DNA of 36,166 bases from Sedimentisphaerales bacterium. Its GTDB lineage: Bacteria; Planctomycetota; Phycisphaerae; Sedimentisphaerales; Anaerobacaceae. This document shows, one piece after another, positions 16,872 through 24,973 of this stretch (the first letter of the stretch is position 1; each line of letters starts with the position of its first letter). Location of the stretch: NCBI GenBank assembly GCA_016931715.1, contig JAFGEF010000050.1, forward strand, positions 1 through 36,166, read 5' to 3'. The position numbers and the translations under genes are program-made. The notes below the pieces were generated by a model. It did not search any database, was not told the DNA's origin, and saw only the letters and a program-made list of their open reading frames with translations.

Positions 16872-18091
16872 CTAATAAAGAAGCGGCATTGAAGATTGTA
16901 AAAAGACTGAGAAAGAGCGGCTTCGAAGCTCTCTTCGCAGGTGGTTGTGTGCGCGATATGCTTTTGTCAAGACGTGCGTCTGATTATGATGTTGCTACAA
17001 ATGCTCATCCAAGAGATGTTATAAAACTGTTCAGACGAACACTGAAAGTCGGTGCAAAATTCGGCGTTGTAATTGTCTTAATGGAAAAAAGACAGGTTGA
17101 AGTCGCGACATTTCGTACGGAAACAGGTTATGTTGACGGCAGACGCCCTGGAACGGTTCATTTCAGCAATGCAGAAGAAGACGCCTGTCGAAGAGATTTT
17201 ACAATCAACGGCATGTTTTTTGACCCAGTCAAAAAAGAAGTAATAGATTATGTCGATGGCCGGAAAGACCTGAAAAGAAAAGTTTTACGGACAATAGGAA
17301 ATCCGAACGAGCGTTTCAGCGAAGATTATCTCAGAATGCTTCGTGCGGTACGATTTTCAACTCAGCTTGGCTTCGAGATAGAAAAATCCACGTGGCTGGC
17401 GATTTGTGATAATGCAAAAAAAATAACCAAAATAAGCGGCGAACGAATAGCTATCGAGATTGAGTCTATTCTTACAAATCCAAACAGAGCAAAGGGAATG
17501 TCTCTGCTTACAGAAAGCGGGCTGGCACAGGCGATCTTTCCAAACATAAGCTCATCACAGGCAAAGTTCGGAATTCGAGTATTAGGATATTTGCATAAGA
17601 AGATTGATTTTACTCCTGCATTAGCCGGTTTCTTTTCCGAATGCTATACCCAATTTGTGCTGGATGAATGTAAGATTTTAAAATTAAGCAGAAATAACAT
17701 TAAGCACATCCAATTCCTTTTGGAAAACAGGGGAAAACTGCTTGATGAAAAATTATCTCTTGCAAATTTAAAGAAAATTCTCGCCCAACCGTATTTTCCC
17801 GATTTATATGAAATGCAAAAAGCAATTCAAAAAGCAGCTATCAGCGGGCGAAAAGGTCTGCTGCCTTTAACAAAGCTCAATCGAAGAATCAGGCAATTAG
17901 GAGATGTCGAATTGCAGCCGAAGCCATTGCTGAACGGCCACGATCTCATCCGTATAGGCGCTGTTTCGGGGCCATCTCTCGGCAGACTGGCGGAAGAACT
18001 TTATGTCGCTCAATTGGAAGGCAATCTCAAAACACGAGATCAGGCTCTTGAATGGGCAAAACAGCAGCTCAACAAACAAAAACCACAGTAG
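16868..18091 (+). CDS. CCA tRNA nucleotidyltransferase / poly(A) polymerase family
   Basis: 407 residues from TTG 16868 (CGGAG about 10 bases upstream, overlap TTGA with rsmD). Class II nucleotidyltransferase head: FAGGCVRDMLLSRRASDYDV with D39 and D41 as metal ligands, RQVEVATFRTE, ACRRDFTINGMFFDP, and the nucleotide-recognition segment SEDYLRMLRAVRFSTQLGFE. The C-terminal half is the variable helical tRNA-binding region (HDLIRIGAVSGPSLGRLAEE near the end). It probably adds or repairs tRNA 3' CCA. An A-adding or poly(A) enzyme cannot be told apart by eye, so no gene symbol is given. It converges on the pseudopilin gene; a 6-bp inverted repeat (18121-18138) lies between them. Confidence 0.87.
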   Translation: MTNKEAALKIVKRLRKSGFEALFAGGCVRDMLLSRRASDYDVATNAHPRDVIKLFRRTLKVGAKFGVVIVLMEKRQVEVATFRTETGYVDGRRPGTVHFSNAEEDACRRDFTINGMFFDPVKKEVIDYVDGRKDLKRKVLRTIGNPNERFSEDYLRMLRAVRFSTQLGFEIEKSTWLAICDNAKKITKISGERIAIEIESILTNPNRAKGMSLLTESGLAQAIFPNISSSQAKFGIRVLGYLHKKIDFTPALAGFFSECYTQFVLDECKILKLSRNNIKHIQFLLENRGKLLDEKLSLANLKKILAQPYFPDLYEMQKAIQKAAISGRKGLLPLTKLNRRIRQLGDVELQPKPLLNGHDLIRIGAVSGPSLGRLAEELYVAQLEGNLKTRDQALEWAKQQLNKQKPQ

Positions 18092-18137
18092 ATTTTGATA
18101 CTATGCAATCGGGTTGATTCAATCAGTATAGTCTGAT

Positions 18138-18947
18138 TTAAAAATCCTGGAAAGGCCTGATCCAATCAGGCCAGTCAGGGACATTACCGCCCGCTGTTGT
18201 CCATTGACCATTTGTATTAAATTGTCTATGCCATTTGAATTTCCAGAGCTGCTTGAGTCCGACTTTCTGTACAGAGTAATCACAGAATGACATGTTAATA
18301 AAACCTTCATGTCGATTAATGCATACACGAGCCATTTCATTTGAGGACCATGCAGCATATTCATTTTCCGCCGGACCTTCAGAATCCTGTGGCCAGAAAT
18401 CGAAACGCAGTCCCTCTGCCATCAGCGGAATTCTGTTTGCCCCGGGGACATCCGGTGTTCTCCAGTTGTTTGACGTAAGAATGCCTTGCTCGAACGACGC
18501 TCCTGGTTTGACATTTAATACATATCCATTTAAGCCGTAACTGCCTGCCATCCCATCTATTCCATAGACATTTTTGCCATCTACTAAATCATTATATACA
18601 CCCCAGGCGTTGTATATATTAAGTGCAGAACCGGCTTCTGTTTGCGGTTTTTGAGCTGAAGGGCAGAACCATAATTTATTTTTTTTATAACTTTTTAAAT
18701 CTTCCGGCAGTTGTCCTACCCAATAGTATCCATATGTATTTAAGCCGCTGTAAAATTTGCCGTCATTTTCCTGTACATAAATGGCAATTGTAGTAGCCCA
18801 CTGTTTAAGGTTTGCCTGGCACTTAATCATCTTTGCCTGTTCTCTTGCACGACGAAGCGATGGCATGAGAATTGCCATTAATACTGCTATAATAGCTATT
18901 ACAACTAAAAGCTCTATTAAGGTAAATCCTTTTTTTTGAGATGACAT
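18138..18947 (-). CDS. Type II secretion/type IV pilus pseudopilin-like protein, H-X9-DG family
   Basis: 269 residues from ATG 18947 with AGGAG six bases upstream; an in-frame ATG at 18965 is less likely. The prepilin N-terminus is classic: QKKG7|F8[15 protein letters not shown] with Glu12 at +5, cleaved and methylated by a prepilin peptidase. The body contains [20 protein letters not shown] and a proposed H-X9-D motif near the end (H213, then [10 protein letters not shown]223), where the usual Gly after Asp is Tyr. Such proteins are abundant in planctomycetes and lentisphaerae and are thought to be minor pseudopilins or surface proteins. No secretion operon adjoins it; the nearest related gene is the ATPase at 24974. 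Confidence 0.88.
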   Translation of the reverse strand: MSSQKKGFTLIELLVVIAIIAVLMAILMPSLRRAREQAKMIKCQANLKQWATTIAIYVQENDGKFYSGLNTYGYYWVGQLPEDLKSYKKNKLWFCPSAQKPQTEAGSALNIYNAWGVYNDLVDGKNVYGIDGMAGSYGLNGYVLNVKPGASFEQGILTSNNWRTPDVPGANRIPLMAEGLRFDFWPQDSEGPAENEYAAWSSNEMARVCINRHEGFINMSFCDYSVQKVGLKQLWKFKWHRQFNTNGQWTTAGGNVPDWPDWIRPFQDF

Positions 18948-19185
18948 AAATACTCCTGTTCTCAATAACGAAAATAAATCAGTCTTCTGAAAAAAAACAT
19001 TATGATAACAAACTAAGGTAACTTTATCTGTGTCAATATAAAAGAGACTTTTTTAAAAATTCAAAATATATTATATCAAAACGAGTTTTTCATACAATAT
19101 AATATGCAGTTTCTGGTTTTGCTATTTTACTGCGTTTCGATTAAAATAATAGAAAATGTTATAAGTTATATTTGAAAATAAGTAA

Positions 19186-20328
19186 ATGCAGCCTTTCACA
19201 TTATTAATTAAGCCAACCGGTTCGAACTGCAACATCGATTGCAGGTATTGCTTTTATAAATCCAGGTCGCCTGAAGTTGGTACCGGCAGACAGAGGATGA
19301 ATGAAGAAGTGCTTGAAAAGCTCATTAAAGATTATTTGCAGTTGGATTTTCCGGTAGCTGGTTTTGCCTGGCAGGGGGGCGAGCCGACATTGATGGGACT
19401 GGAGTTCTATGAAAAAGTAATCGAAGTGCAAAAAAAATATGCCGGACCAGGACAGCAAATCACTAATTCCCTGCAAACAAATGGTATTCTGCTGAACGAT
19501 GAATGGTGTAAATTTCTCCATGAAAATAATTTTCTGCTTGGGATAAGTATCGATGGTCCGAAGGAATTTCATGATTTTTATCGTATTGATCATTCTGGAG
19601 CGGGAACTTTCGATAAGGTAGTAAAAGGGATTGAAAAATGTAAAGAAAACAAGGTTGAATTTAATACGCTGACACTGCTTAATAATAAAAATATTGAATA
19701 CCCGGACAGAATCTTTGATTTTCTCATCGAACTTGGTGTACAATTCATGCAGTTTATACCATGTGTTGAGATAGAACCGGAAAACCAAAAAATAGCTGAT
19801 TTTTCAATATCGCCGGAGCAATATGGCAGGTTTTTATGCAAAATATTTGATTTTTGGTGCAATTATGGGTTTAAAAACCTGAGCATACGCGACTTTGATT
19901 CTATTCTTTCATACTGCATTTCAGGCAGACACACAATCTGCACATATGACAAACGATGCGGTCAATATATAGTTATTGAGCATAACGGCGATGCTTTTTG
20001 CTGTGATTTTTTTGTTGAGCCAAAATACCGGCTGGGGAATATTCTTCAAAATTCAATTGGGCAATTAGCGTCTTGCGGCATTAAAAAGGAATTTTCACGA
20101 GCAAAACAGATTCTATCGAACAAATGCCTGATATGCAAATATCTCGATGTTTGCCGCGGAGGCTGCTTGAAGAATCGAACTGTGATAAATCATGGTGATT
20201 TCGGCAGGGAAAGCTATTTTTGCGAAGCTTATAAACGTTTTTTTGATTATTCATTGCCGGGATTTATTCAAATCGCTGCTAAAATAAAGGCAGAAATATC
20301 AAATCGAAAAGAATTCTTAATAAAATAG
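19186..20328 (+). CDS. Anaerobic sulfatase-maturating radical SAM enzyme
   Basis: 380 residues. The radical SAM cluster motif C15-x3-C19-x2-C22 sits in KPTGSNCNIDCRYCFYK, followed by FAWQGGEPTLMG and LQTNGILL. A Cys-rich SPASM region (ICTYDKRCGQYIVIEHNGDA, FCCDFF, KCLICKYLDVCRGGCLKNR, FCEAYKRFF) would hold two auxiliary Fe-S clusters. This is the layout of anSME, which oxidises a Cys or Ser of sulfatases to formylglycine without oxygen. No sulfatase is encoded in the window, so it must act on targets elsewhere. ATG 19186 has no obvious ribosome binding site; the stretch 18948-19185 is AT-rich and holds the divergent promoters. Confidence 0.88.
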   Translation: MQPFTLLIKPTGSNCNIDCRYCFYKSRSPEVGTGRQRMNEEVLEKLIKDYLQLDFPVAGFAWQGGEPTLMGLEFYEKVIEVQKKYAGPGQQITNSLQTNGILLNDEWCKFLHENNFLLGISIDGPKEFHDFYRIDHSGAGTFDKVVKGIEKCKENKVEFNTLTLLNNKNIEYPDRIFDFLIELGVQFMQFIPCVEIEPENQKIADFSISPEQYGRFLCKIFDFWCNYGFKNLSIRDFDSILSYCISGRHTICTYDKRCGQYIVIEHNGDAFCCDFFVEPKYRLGNILQNSIGQLASCGIKKEFSRAKQILSNKCLICKYLDVCRGGCLKNRTVINHGDFGRESYFCEAYKRFFDYSLPGFIQIAAKIKAEISNRKEFLIK

Positions 20329-20630
20329 ATTGCCTGAAAAACACGTTTTTTTCAGAATTGAAACCGCGTGCATCGTTCAAATACTCGTCCTATAATGAGT
20401 TCTTGCTTAATTTTATGGCTTTCGTATATGTTAAAAGGGTTTTTTATTGACAAAACGGGCATAAAAATATTATACTATTCATAAGGATGGACTCTTATAA
20501 TGTATTAAGAATTCTATCGCCAGCCTAACTATAAAAGCCTCTATGAGGGGTATTTTTTTAAGTTAAGGAGCAGCCAAACCTTTTTTGGTGATGAAAATAG
20601 AAGCACTTTTTTGGATTGGAGAGAATGTTA
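20329..20630 (+). other. Non-coding stretch before the HEAT-repeat gene
   Basis: About 300 bases without a credible gene. It begins with an A/T-rich hairpin (CTGAAAAA...TTTTTTTCAG near 20335-20356) that could end the sulfatase-maturase transcript. It then holds a sigma-70-like promoter (20447-20476) and a leader of about 150 bases. In the leader, CCTC/GAGG (20538-20548) with a TAT loop is followed by a run of seven T, a possible weak attenuator. No known riboswitch was recognised. Confidence 0.4.
20447..20476 (+). promoter_or_regulatory. Sigma-70-type promoter for the HEAT-repeat gene
   Basis: TTGACA (20447-20452) and TATACT (20471-20476) are separated by 18 bases, giving a perfect -35 and a five-of-six -10. 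Initiation near 20483 would leave a leader of about 148 bases before ATG 20631. Confidence 0.7.
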
Positions 20631-22451
20631 ATGTTCAATCGTAACAAAGTCTTAGCTGTTTTAGCAGCAGCACTTTTTGTTGTAAGCATCGGAATCAGCC
20701 AGGAAACTGAAAAGCAGAGCCAGGATATTACAAAAAACTGGGAGAATTTTCTGCATTATACGGTAATAAGCAACCTTGACTTAGCCAAAAGTTATGCCCG
20801 GGCAATTCTGGAAAACAATCCTGATCCGGTTCAGTTACATACTCTTTCACGAGAGAATACAACCGGCTATCAAATTCTATTACGGGCAGCCGATAACAAG
20901 TACGATACAGAGCTTGCAGGTTTATCCCAAAAACTTCTCAATCTTATTGAAGAGGGTGGATACATACGGCGTTCCGATTCGGATGTTATTTTTCAAGAAG
21001 TGCAAAGACTAAGCAGCGATACTCAAAGGGGAAAACTCAATGCGATTGAACGTTTAAAAAGTGCCGGAGAATATGCTATTCCGTTTATGCTTAATGCTCT
21101 TGGCGATCCTGACCGTGAGGGTGAATTTGTAAATATAGCAGGGGCGCTTCCTCAAATCGGCAGAGACGCTATCAGACCTCTTGCTGCCGCTATGCAAACA
21201 GAAAATGCAGCAGTTAAATCAGAAATTATTAAGGCGATGGGCGGAATTCGCTATCCGCAATCACTGCCTTATCTCAAATATGTCATTGAAAATGAAGAAT
21301 CAGCGGATTTGCGACAATCAGCAGAAGCGAGCATCAGGAAAATCGATCCAGCAGCATTAAATGTATCAGCGGCTCAATTATTCTATCAGCTTGCGGAAAA
21401 TTATTATGATCATGCACAATCGCTTGCTCCCGCTGAGGATGCTCCAACAGCGAATGTCTGGTTCTGGGACTCAGAAAAGAATCAACTGACTCGCGAACCA
21501 GTCAATAAGGCTTATTTTTATGAGCTTATGGCCATGAGGAATTGTGAATGGGCGCTTAAAGCTGATGAGAGTTTCGGCTCAGCAATTGGTCTTTGGCTGG
21601 CAGGATACTTTAAAGCGGAATCCGCCGGTATCGAATCAATGCCGAAGTATTTCGGCGAAAGCCATGCCAGTGCTTTGGTTTATGCAACAACAGCCGGTGT
21701 TGAATATCTGCATCAGGCGCTCGCACGTGCAGTAAAAGACAGCAATACGCATGTTGCACTCGGTGTTATCGAGGCGCTGAACAAAACAGCCGGTGAGAAA
21801 TCGCTGTTTTATCGTCTTGGTACCGAGCAGCCGCTTGTTCAGGCTCTTGAATTTAAGGATAGATTGGTACGATACAGCGCCGCAATAGCAATAGCTTCGG
21901 CGTTACCGCAGGAAAATTTTGAGGAGAGCAAACTTGTTGCTGCAACCCTGGCTGAAGCTCTTGCTTCAAATTCACAAACGACAGTAAGTGATGCTTTAAT
22001 ATGGAATGAGAATATAGCAAACAGCTATGCCCTAAGGACCGCGACGGTTATGCTGGGACTGGCTCAAACAAGAAATTCAGTCATAGATTTGTCTTTGGCT
22101 CAAACTGCTCTAATCAATGCGACAGGGGACGAACGTAAGGAGATGCAGGTTTTAGCAGCGCAGACTCTTTCTTATCTGAAAAGCCCGGCGGCACAAGGCT
22201 CAATCGTAACGATGGCTCTTGATACAACCAACGAACTTGATGTGCGAATATCAGCTTTTAATTCACTTACAAATTCAGCAAAACTGAACGCAAGCATGTT
22301 AAGCGATGATATGATTAACAGAATATATGAGCTTATAAGTTCAAATGAAACTGATGCCAATCTTCGCAGCTCGGCGGCGGCAGCCTTTGGTGCTTTGAAT
22401 TTACCCAGCCGCAAAGCAAAAGACCTAATCCTCGACCAGGCAAAAGGCTGA
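20631..22451 (+). CDS. Exported HEAT-repeat protein
   Basis: 606 residues from ATG 20631, chosen because GGAGAG lies 8 bases upstream; ATG 20625 and TTG 20616 are too close to or before that site. An N-terminal signal peptide (NRNKVLAVLAAALFVVSIGIS) sends it out of the cytoplasm. HEAT/PBS-lyase-like repeats are visible (IPFMLNALGDP, GRDAIRPLAAAMQTENAAVK, SEIIKAMGGIRYPQSLPYLK, and a second set near the C-terminus such as MQVLAAQTLSYLKSPAAQ). No catalytic motif was seen. HEAT solenoids usually bind other proteins. The gene appears monocistronic, with its own promoter and no close neighbour. Confidence 0.82.
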   Translation: MFNRNKVLAVLAAALFVVSIGISQETEKQSQDITKNWENFLHYTVISNLDLAKSYARAILENNPDPVQLHTLSRENTTGYQILLRAADNKYDTELAGLSQKLLNLIEEGGYIRRSDSDVIFQEVQRLSSDTQRGKLNAIERLKSAGEYAIPFMLNALGDPDREGEFVNIAGALPQIGRDAIRPLAAAMQTENAAVKSEIIKAMGGIRYPQSLPYLKYVIENEESADLRQSAEASIRKIDPAALNVSAAQLFYQLAENYYDHAQSLAPAEDAPTANVWFWDSEKNQLTREPVNKAYFYELMAMRNCEWALKADESFGSAIGLWLAGYFKAESAGIESMPKYFGESHASALVYATTAGVEYLHQALARAVKDSNTHVALGVIEALNKTAGEKSLFYRLGTEQPLVQALEFKDRLVRYSAAIAIASALPQENFEESKLVAATLAEALASNSQTTVSDALIWNENIANSYALRTATVMLGLAQTRNSVIDLSLAQTALINATGDERKEMQVLAAQTLSYLKSPAAQGSIVTMALDTTNELDVRISAFNSLTNSAKLNASMLSDDMINRIYELISSNETDANLRSSAAAAFGALNLPSRKAKDLILDQAKG

Positions 22452-22608
22452 TAAAAACAATACAAGATACATTATGCACTTGCAGCCTGCAAAAAACTAA
22501 AACAGTTGAACTGCAACTGAATAGCTTTCTTCAAAAATATTATATACGAGACAAATAAACTTACTGTCTATGTATTATATAGATAAAGGGAAAATAAATG
22601 ATTCCTTA

Positions 22609-22636
22609 TTGCCTATAATTAATATTTGACTATAAT
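22609..22636 (+). promoter_or_regulatory. Predicted promoter for the 22700-24060 unit
   Basis: TTGCCT (22609-22614) and a perfect TATAAT (22631-22636) are 16 bases apart, in an AT-rich 248-base gap. A small hairpin CAGTTG/CAACTG (22503-22519) earlier in the gap lacks a T-run. Confidence 0.5.
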
Positions 22637-22699
22637 TGAATTTTAATAGTTATGAATTTTAATTTTTATATTTAACGATATTAATGAGGAAATTAGGAT

Positions 22700-23254
22700 A
22701 TGGAAGTTAATGAGTTTTTTTCATATCGTAATTTTGACAAATATTATTGGGATTGGATAAAACCTTTAGAGGAGTCTCTAAAGCAAATTCCAGATGATAT
22801 TTTTTTTGAAAGTAACGGCTCACCGCTTAAAAGGGAAGTTAAGAACCTCGATCAAAAACTATTTAAATTGCTAATTAAAAATTTCGGGGAAGGTGTCGAG
22901 AAAGACTTTGCTCCTATGGCTCCGAAAAATCAATTTACAGTTGATTTTACTTTGCCAACAAAGCCTTTGACCTTAACCGAAATTGAAAAGGGGAAATTAC
23001 CACGCCTTGAATTGGATTTGATGAAAATAATTAATTCAATTTTTAGGTATCCTTTGTTGTATGGATTTGGGTGTCTAATAGTTCCAAATAACTATATTCA
23101 GCTAAATCTGGCAGGAAAAAGATCTCCGTATCAATATATCAGAAACAATTTGATTCCTCTCAATTCACCTATACTTGATCGGAAAAACGAAGATGGCTCA
23201 TTTTTAATTAAAGATATTATTGTATTAGGGTATTTTGATCCAAGAGGTAAATAA
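22700..23254 (+). CDS. Uncharacterised protein, possible PD-(D/E)XK nuclease-like fold
   Basis: 184 residues, ATG preceded by GAGGAAATTAGGAT. I do not recognise a named family. The middle reads FTVDFTLPTKPLTLTEIEKG (D82 ... E94-I-E96-K97), then LPRLELDLMKIINSI (D106, K109) and YGFGCLIVPN. An Asp-strand, an ExEK strand, and then a D-L-x-K-I helix followed by a hydrophobic strand resembles the core of some restriction endonucleases of the PD-(D/E)XK type, but this is pattern-level inference. The DNA here is more AT-rich than the flanks. It lies 58 bases before the MNT/HEPN pair, so these three may be one accessory unit. Confidence 0.55.
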   Translation: MEVNEFFSYRNFDKYYWDWIKPLEESLKQIPDDIFFESNGSPLKREVKNLDQKLFKLLIKNFGEGVEKDFAPMAPKNQFTVDFTLPTKPLTLTEIEKGKLPRLELDLMKIINSIFRYPLLYGFGCLIVPNNYIQLNLAGKRSPYQYIRNNLIPLNSPILDRKNEDGSFLIKDIIVLGYFDPRGK

Positions 23255-23312
23255 ATATATTCCCTCTATGTAATGGTGATAAGTGAACGATTTAAAAAAG
23301 GTGTAAGAAATA

Positions 23313-23603
23313 ATGAAAAAGGAAATTTTAGAAAGAGAATTAAAGGAAATCGCCAGCATCAGCAGGGAGTTTGGTGCGAAAAAAGTACTTTTGTTTGGGT
23401 CATGCCTTGAAGATATTGAATCGGCTCAGGACATTGATATAGCAGTTAGTGGAATTAAACCTGAGGTTTTTTTCAAATATTATGGAAAAGTTGCCTTCGC
23501 TTTGGACAACGAAGTAGATATTGTTGATTTGGATGATATAAGAGAGCATCTTTACAAACGTGTTGTATCAAAGGGACAGGTTATATATGAAGAAGGAATA
23601 TAA
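23313..23603 (+). CDS. MNT-type nucleotidyltransferase, antitoxin-like
   Basis: 96 residues with AAGGTG upstream of ATG. The minimal nucleotidyltransferase motif is intact: LFGSCLEDIESAQDIDIAV gives GS (29-30), nine residues, then D40-x-D42, with a third acid in EVDIVD (D69). This size and motif match MntA-type antitoxins, which in characterised pairs AMPylate the HEPN toxin. It overlaps the following HEPN gene by 17 bases, so the two are translationally coupled, with the antitoxin first. Confidence 0.85.
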   Translation: MKKEILERELKEIASISREFGAKKVLLFGSCLEDIESAQDIDIAVSGIKPEVFFKYYGKVAFALDNEVDIVDLDDIREHLYKRVVSKGQVIYEEGI

Positions 23604-24060
23604 AGAATTATATGAAGATTTACGTGATGAGATTGCAGCTATAGATGAGACTATAGAGAGATTGCAGGAAATAAAAAATAGATTTGAGCCAGGCGTAAAA
23701 GATATTTGCATAGAACCAGCTATGGGTACTTATTTGATGAATTTCTATAATGGTATAGAAAATATTTTAAAACGTGTATGTAAGGAATACTATAAAGCTA
23801 TGCCGAGAGGAGAAAGCTGGCATAAAGAGCTTCTGATTTTGTCAGCTAATCCACCGGAGGGAAAAACGGCAATTTTTGATCGGAGCTTAGTAGAAAAACT
23901 ACATCCGTTTAGAAGCTTTAGGCATAGATTTGTAAGTGGTTACGGCTTTCAGTTAAAAGGTGTTAAAATGCTTGACTTAATTGACATTGTAGAACCGCTA
24001 TGGAATGAAATAAAAAGTGATATTACGATTTTTTGGAATAAATTATACGAAGCAAAATGA
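23587..24060 (+). CDS. HEPN-domain (HepT-like) protein
   Basis: 157 residues from ATG 23587 (GGACAGG upstream), inside the end of the MNT gene. It is all-helical: a long N-terminal coiled stretch (DLRDEIAAIDETIERLQEI), then YLMNFYNGIENILKRVCKEY, SWHKELLILSA and FRSFRHRFVSGYGFQLKG. This is the HepT-like subgroup. The HEPN ribonuclease signature R-x4-6-H is not intact: aligned from R112 the position expected to be His is S117 (RHRFVS), so nuclease activity is doubtful. It may be an inactive HEPN or use another residue. Its partner is the MNT protein immediately upstream. Confidence 0.8.
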   Translation: MKKEYKELYEDLRDEIAAIDETIERLQEIKNRFEPGVKDICIEPAMGTYLMNFYNGIENILKRVCKEYYKAMPRGESWHKELLILSANPPEGKTAIFDRSLVEKLHPFRSFRHRFVSGYGFQLKGVKMLDLIDIVEPLWNEIKSDITIFWNKLYEAK

Positions 24061-24082
24061 AATTTAATTATGAGGTGAAGAA

Positions 24083-24316
24083 GTGCCAATATTCGAATAT
24101 AAATGTAATAATTGCGGTAAAGTGATAGAGTTTTTGGAAAATAGCGGTAAGCCGCAAAAACATCAATGCAGTAAATGCGGCAGTTCCAATTTACAGAAAA
24201 TGCTTTCAGGTTTTGCAGTAGGGCAAAACAAACCTTCAAACGCATGTGATTCCTGCTTTAATAGACCAAGCCAGGCTGAATGTGAGGGTATGTGTGGAGG
24301 TCAATGCGGATTGTAA
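24083..24316 (+). CDS. FmdB-family zinc ribbon protein
   Basis: 77 residues, GTG start with GAGGTGAAG upstream. The N-terminus (MPIFEYKCNNCGKVIE) and CSKCGSSNLQKMLSGFAV give a four-Cys zinc ribbon (C8, C11, C29, C32) of the FmdB/CxxC_CxxC_SSSS type. A second Cys-rich tail follows (C55, C58, C67, C71, C75). Family members are small putative regulators with poorly known function. It sits 22 bases after the HEPN gene and may share its transcript, though its composition is more like core genes. Confidence 0.88.
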   Translation: MPIFEYKCNNCGKVIEFLENSGKPQKHQCSKCGSSNLQKMLSGFAVGQNKPSNACDSCFNRPSQAECEGMCGGQCGL

Positions 24317-24339
24317 TGCATCTGTAATATGATGCATTA
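24314..24339. terminator. Inverted repeat between convergent genes
   Basis: TAATGCATC (24314-24322) and GATGCATTA (24331-24339) form a perfect 9-bp stem with an 8-nt loop, starting in the stop codon of the zinc-ribbon gene. No T-run follows on either strand. It lies 22 bases from the stop of the leftward CvpA-like gene and may act as a two-way stop or 3'-end stabiliser. Confidence 0.5.
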
Positions 24340-24361
24340 GATACGAAAAGGATTTATTCAG

Positions 24362-24970
24362 TTAAACTTTCAATTGACTCTTTTGGTTTTCCGATGGATT
24401 CGGATTATTATCATCCTTGTTCTCGGATTCTTTCATCTGTGCATTTTTCAATAATTTATCAATAACATCTTCGCTTTTCATTTTTTCATCTGAAGAAACG
24501 ACGGTATTGACCAAATCACACCACCAGCAAATATAGGATATGTTTGCCTTCTGGGATTGTTTATTAAAACCTATCTGGCTGATAAAGCGATTTTGAGAAA
24601 GCGGCGTAACAGTGATTACCAGTGCAGCAAAGCTGAAAACAAGAAAACCGGTGAGAAAACCGAAAATGCCTGAGAAAAGAAGTTCAAATATTTTGTGAAA
24701 AGCGACCTTAAATTGTCCTGTTAAGAATGTGTATGCTATTGCATATAAAATCAGGAAAGTTCCTATTGCTATGATTGCCAGGGCGAAGGTATTAAAAAAC
24801 AAGGTATCATTTTCTGCTGAAAAATATTTCGTGATTACAGGTGTCAGGAATAACGAGACATAAATCGATATTACGATATTAAAAAGCATAACTATGGTTT
24901 CATAGAAACCTGCTTTGACAGCCAGCCATGCAAAAAATCCGCCGGTTAAAATGCCTGCCCAAAATAACAT
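24362..24970 (-). CDS. CvpA-like membrane protein
   Basis: 202 residues, ATG 24970 with AGGAT upstream, placed only 3 bases after the stop of the ATPase gene. Four hydrophobic segments (about 2-20, 25-45, 60-82, 95-120) include MLFWAGILTGGFFAWLAVKA and LLFSGIFGFLTGFLVFSFAA, the pattern of the CvpA (colicin V production) family. A hydrophilic, charged C-terminus of about 80 residues follows. CvpA proteins affect envelope integrity and, in some bacteria, toxin export, but their molecular role is unsettled. Tight linkage to a secretion/pilus-type ATPase is notable. Confidence 0.72.
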   Translation of the reverse strand: MLFWAGILTGGFFAWLAVKAGFYETIVMLFNIVISIYVSLFLTPVITKYFSAENDTLFFNTFALAIIAIGTFLILYAIAYTFLTGQFKVAFHKIFELLFSGIFGFLTGFLVFSFAALVITVTPLSQNRFISQIGFNKQSQKANISYICWWCDLVNTVVSSDEKMKSEDVIDKLLKNAQMKESENKDDNNPNPSENQKSQLKV

Positions 24971-24973
24971 AAT

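Noticed and set aside
22503-22519. Hairpin as terminator of the HEAT-repeat gene
   Set aside because: CAGTTG/CAACTG is only 6 bp and no T-run follows, so it is not called.
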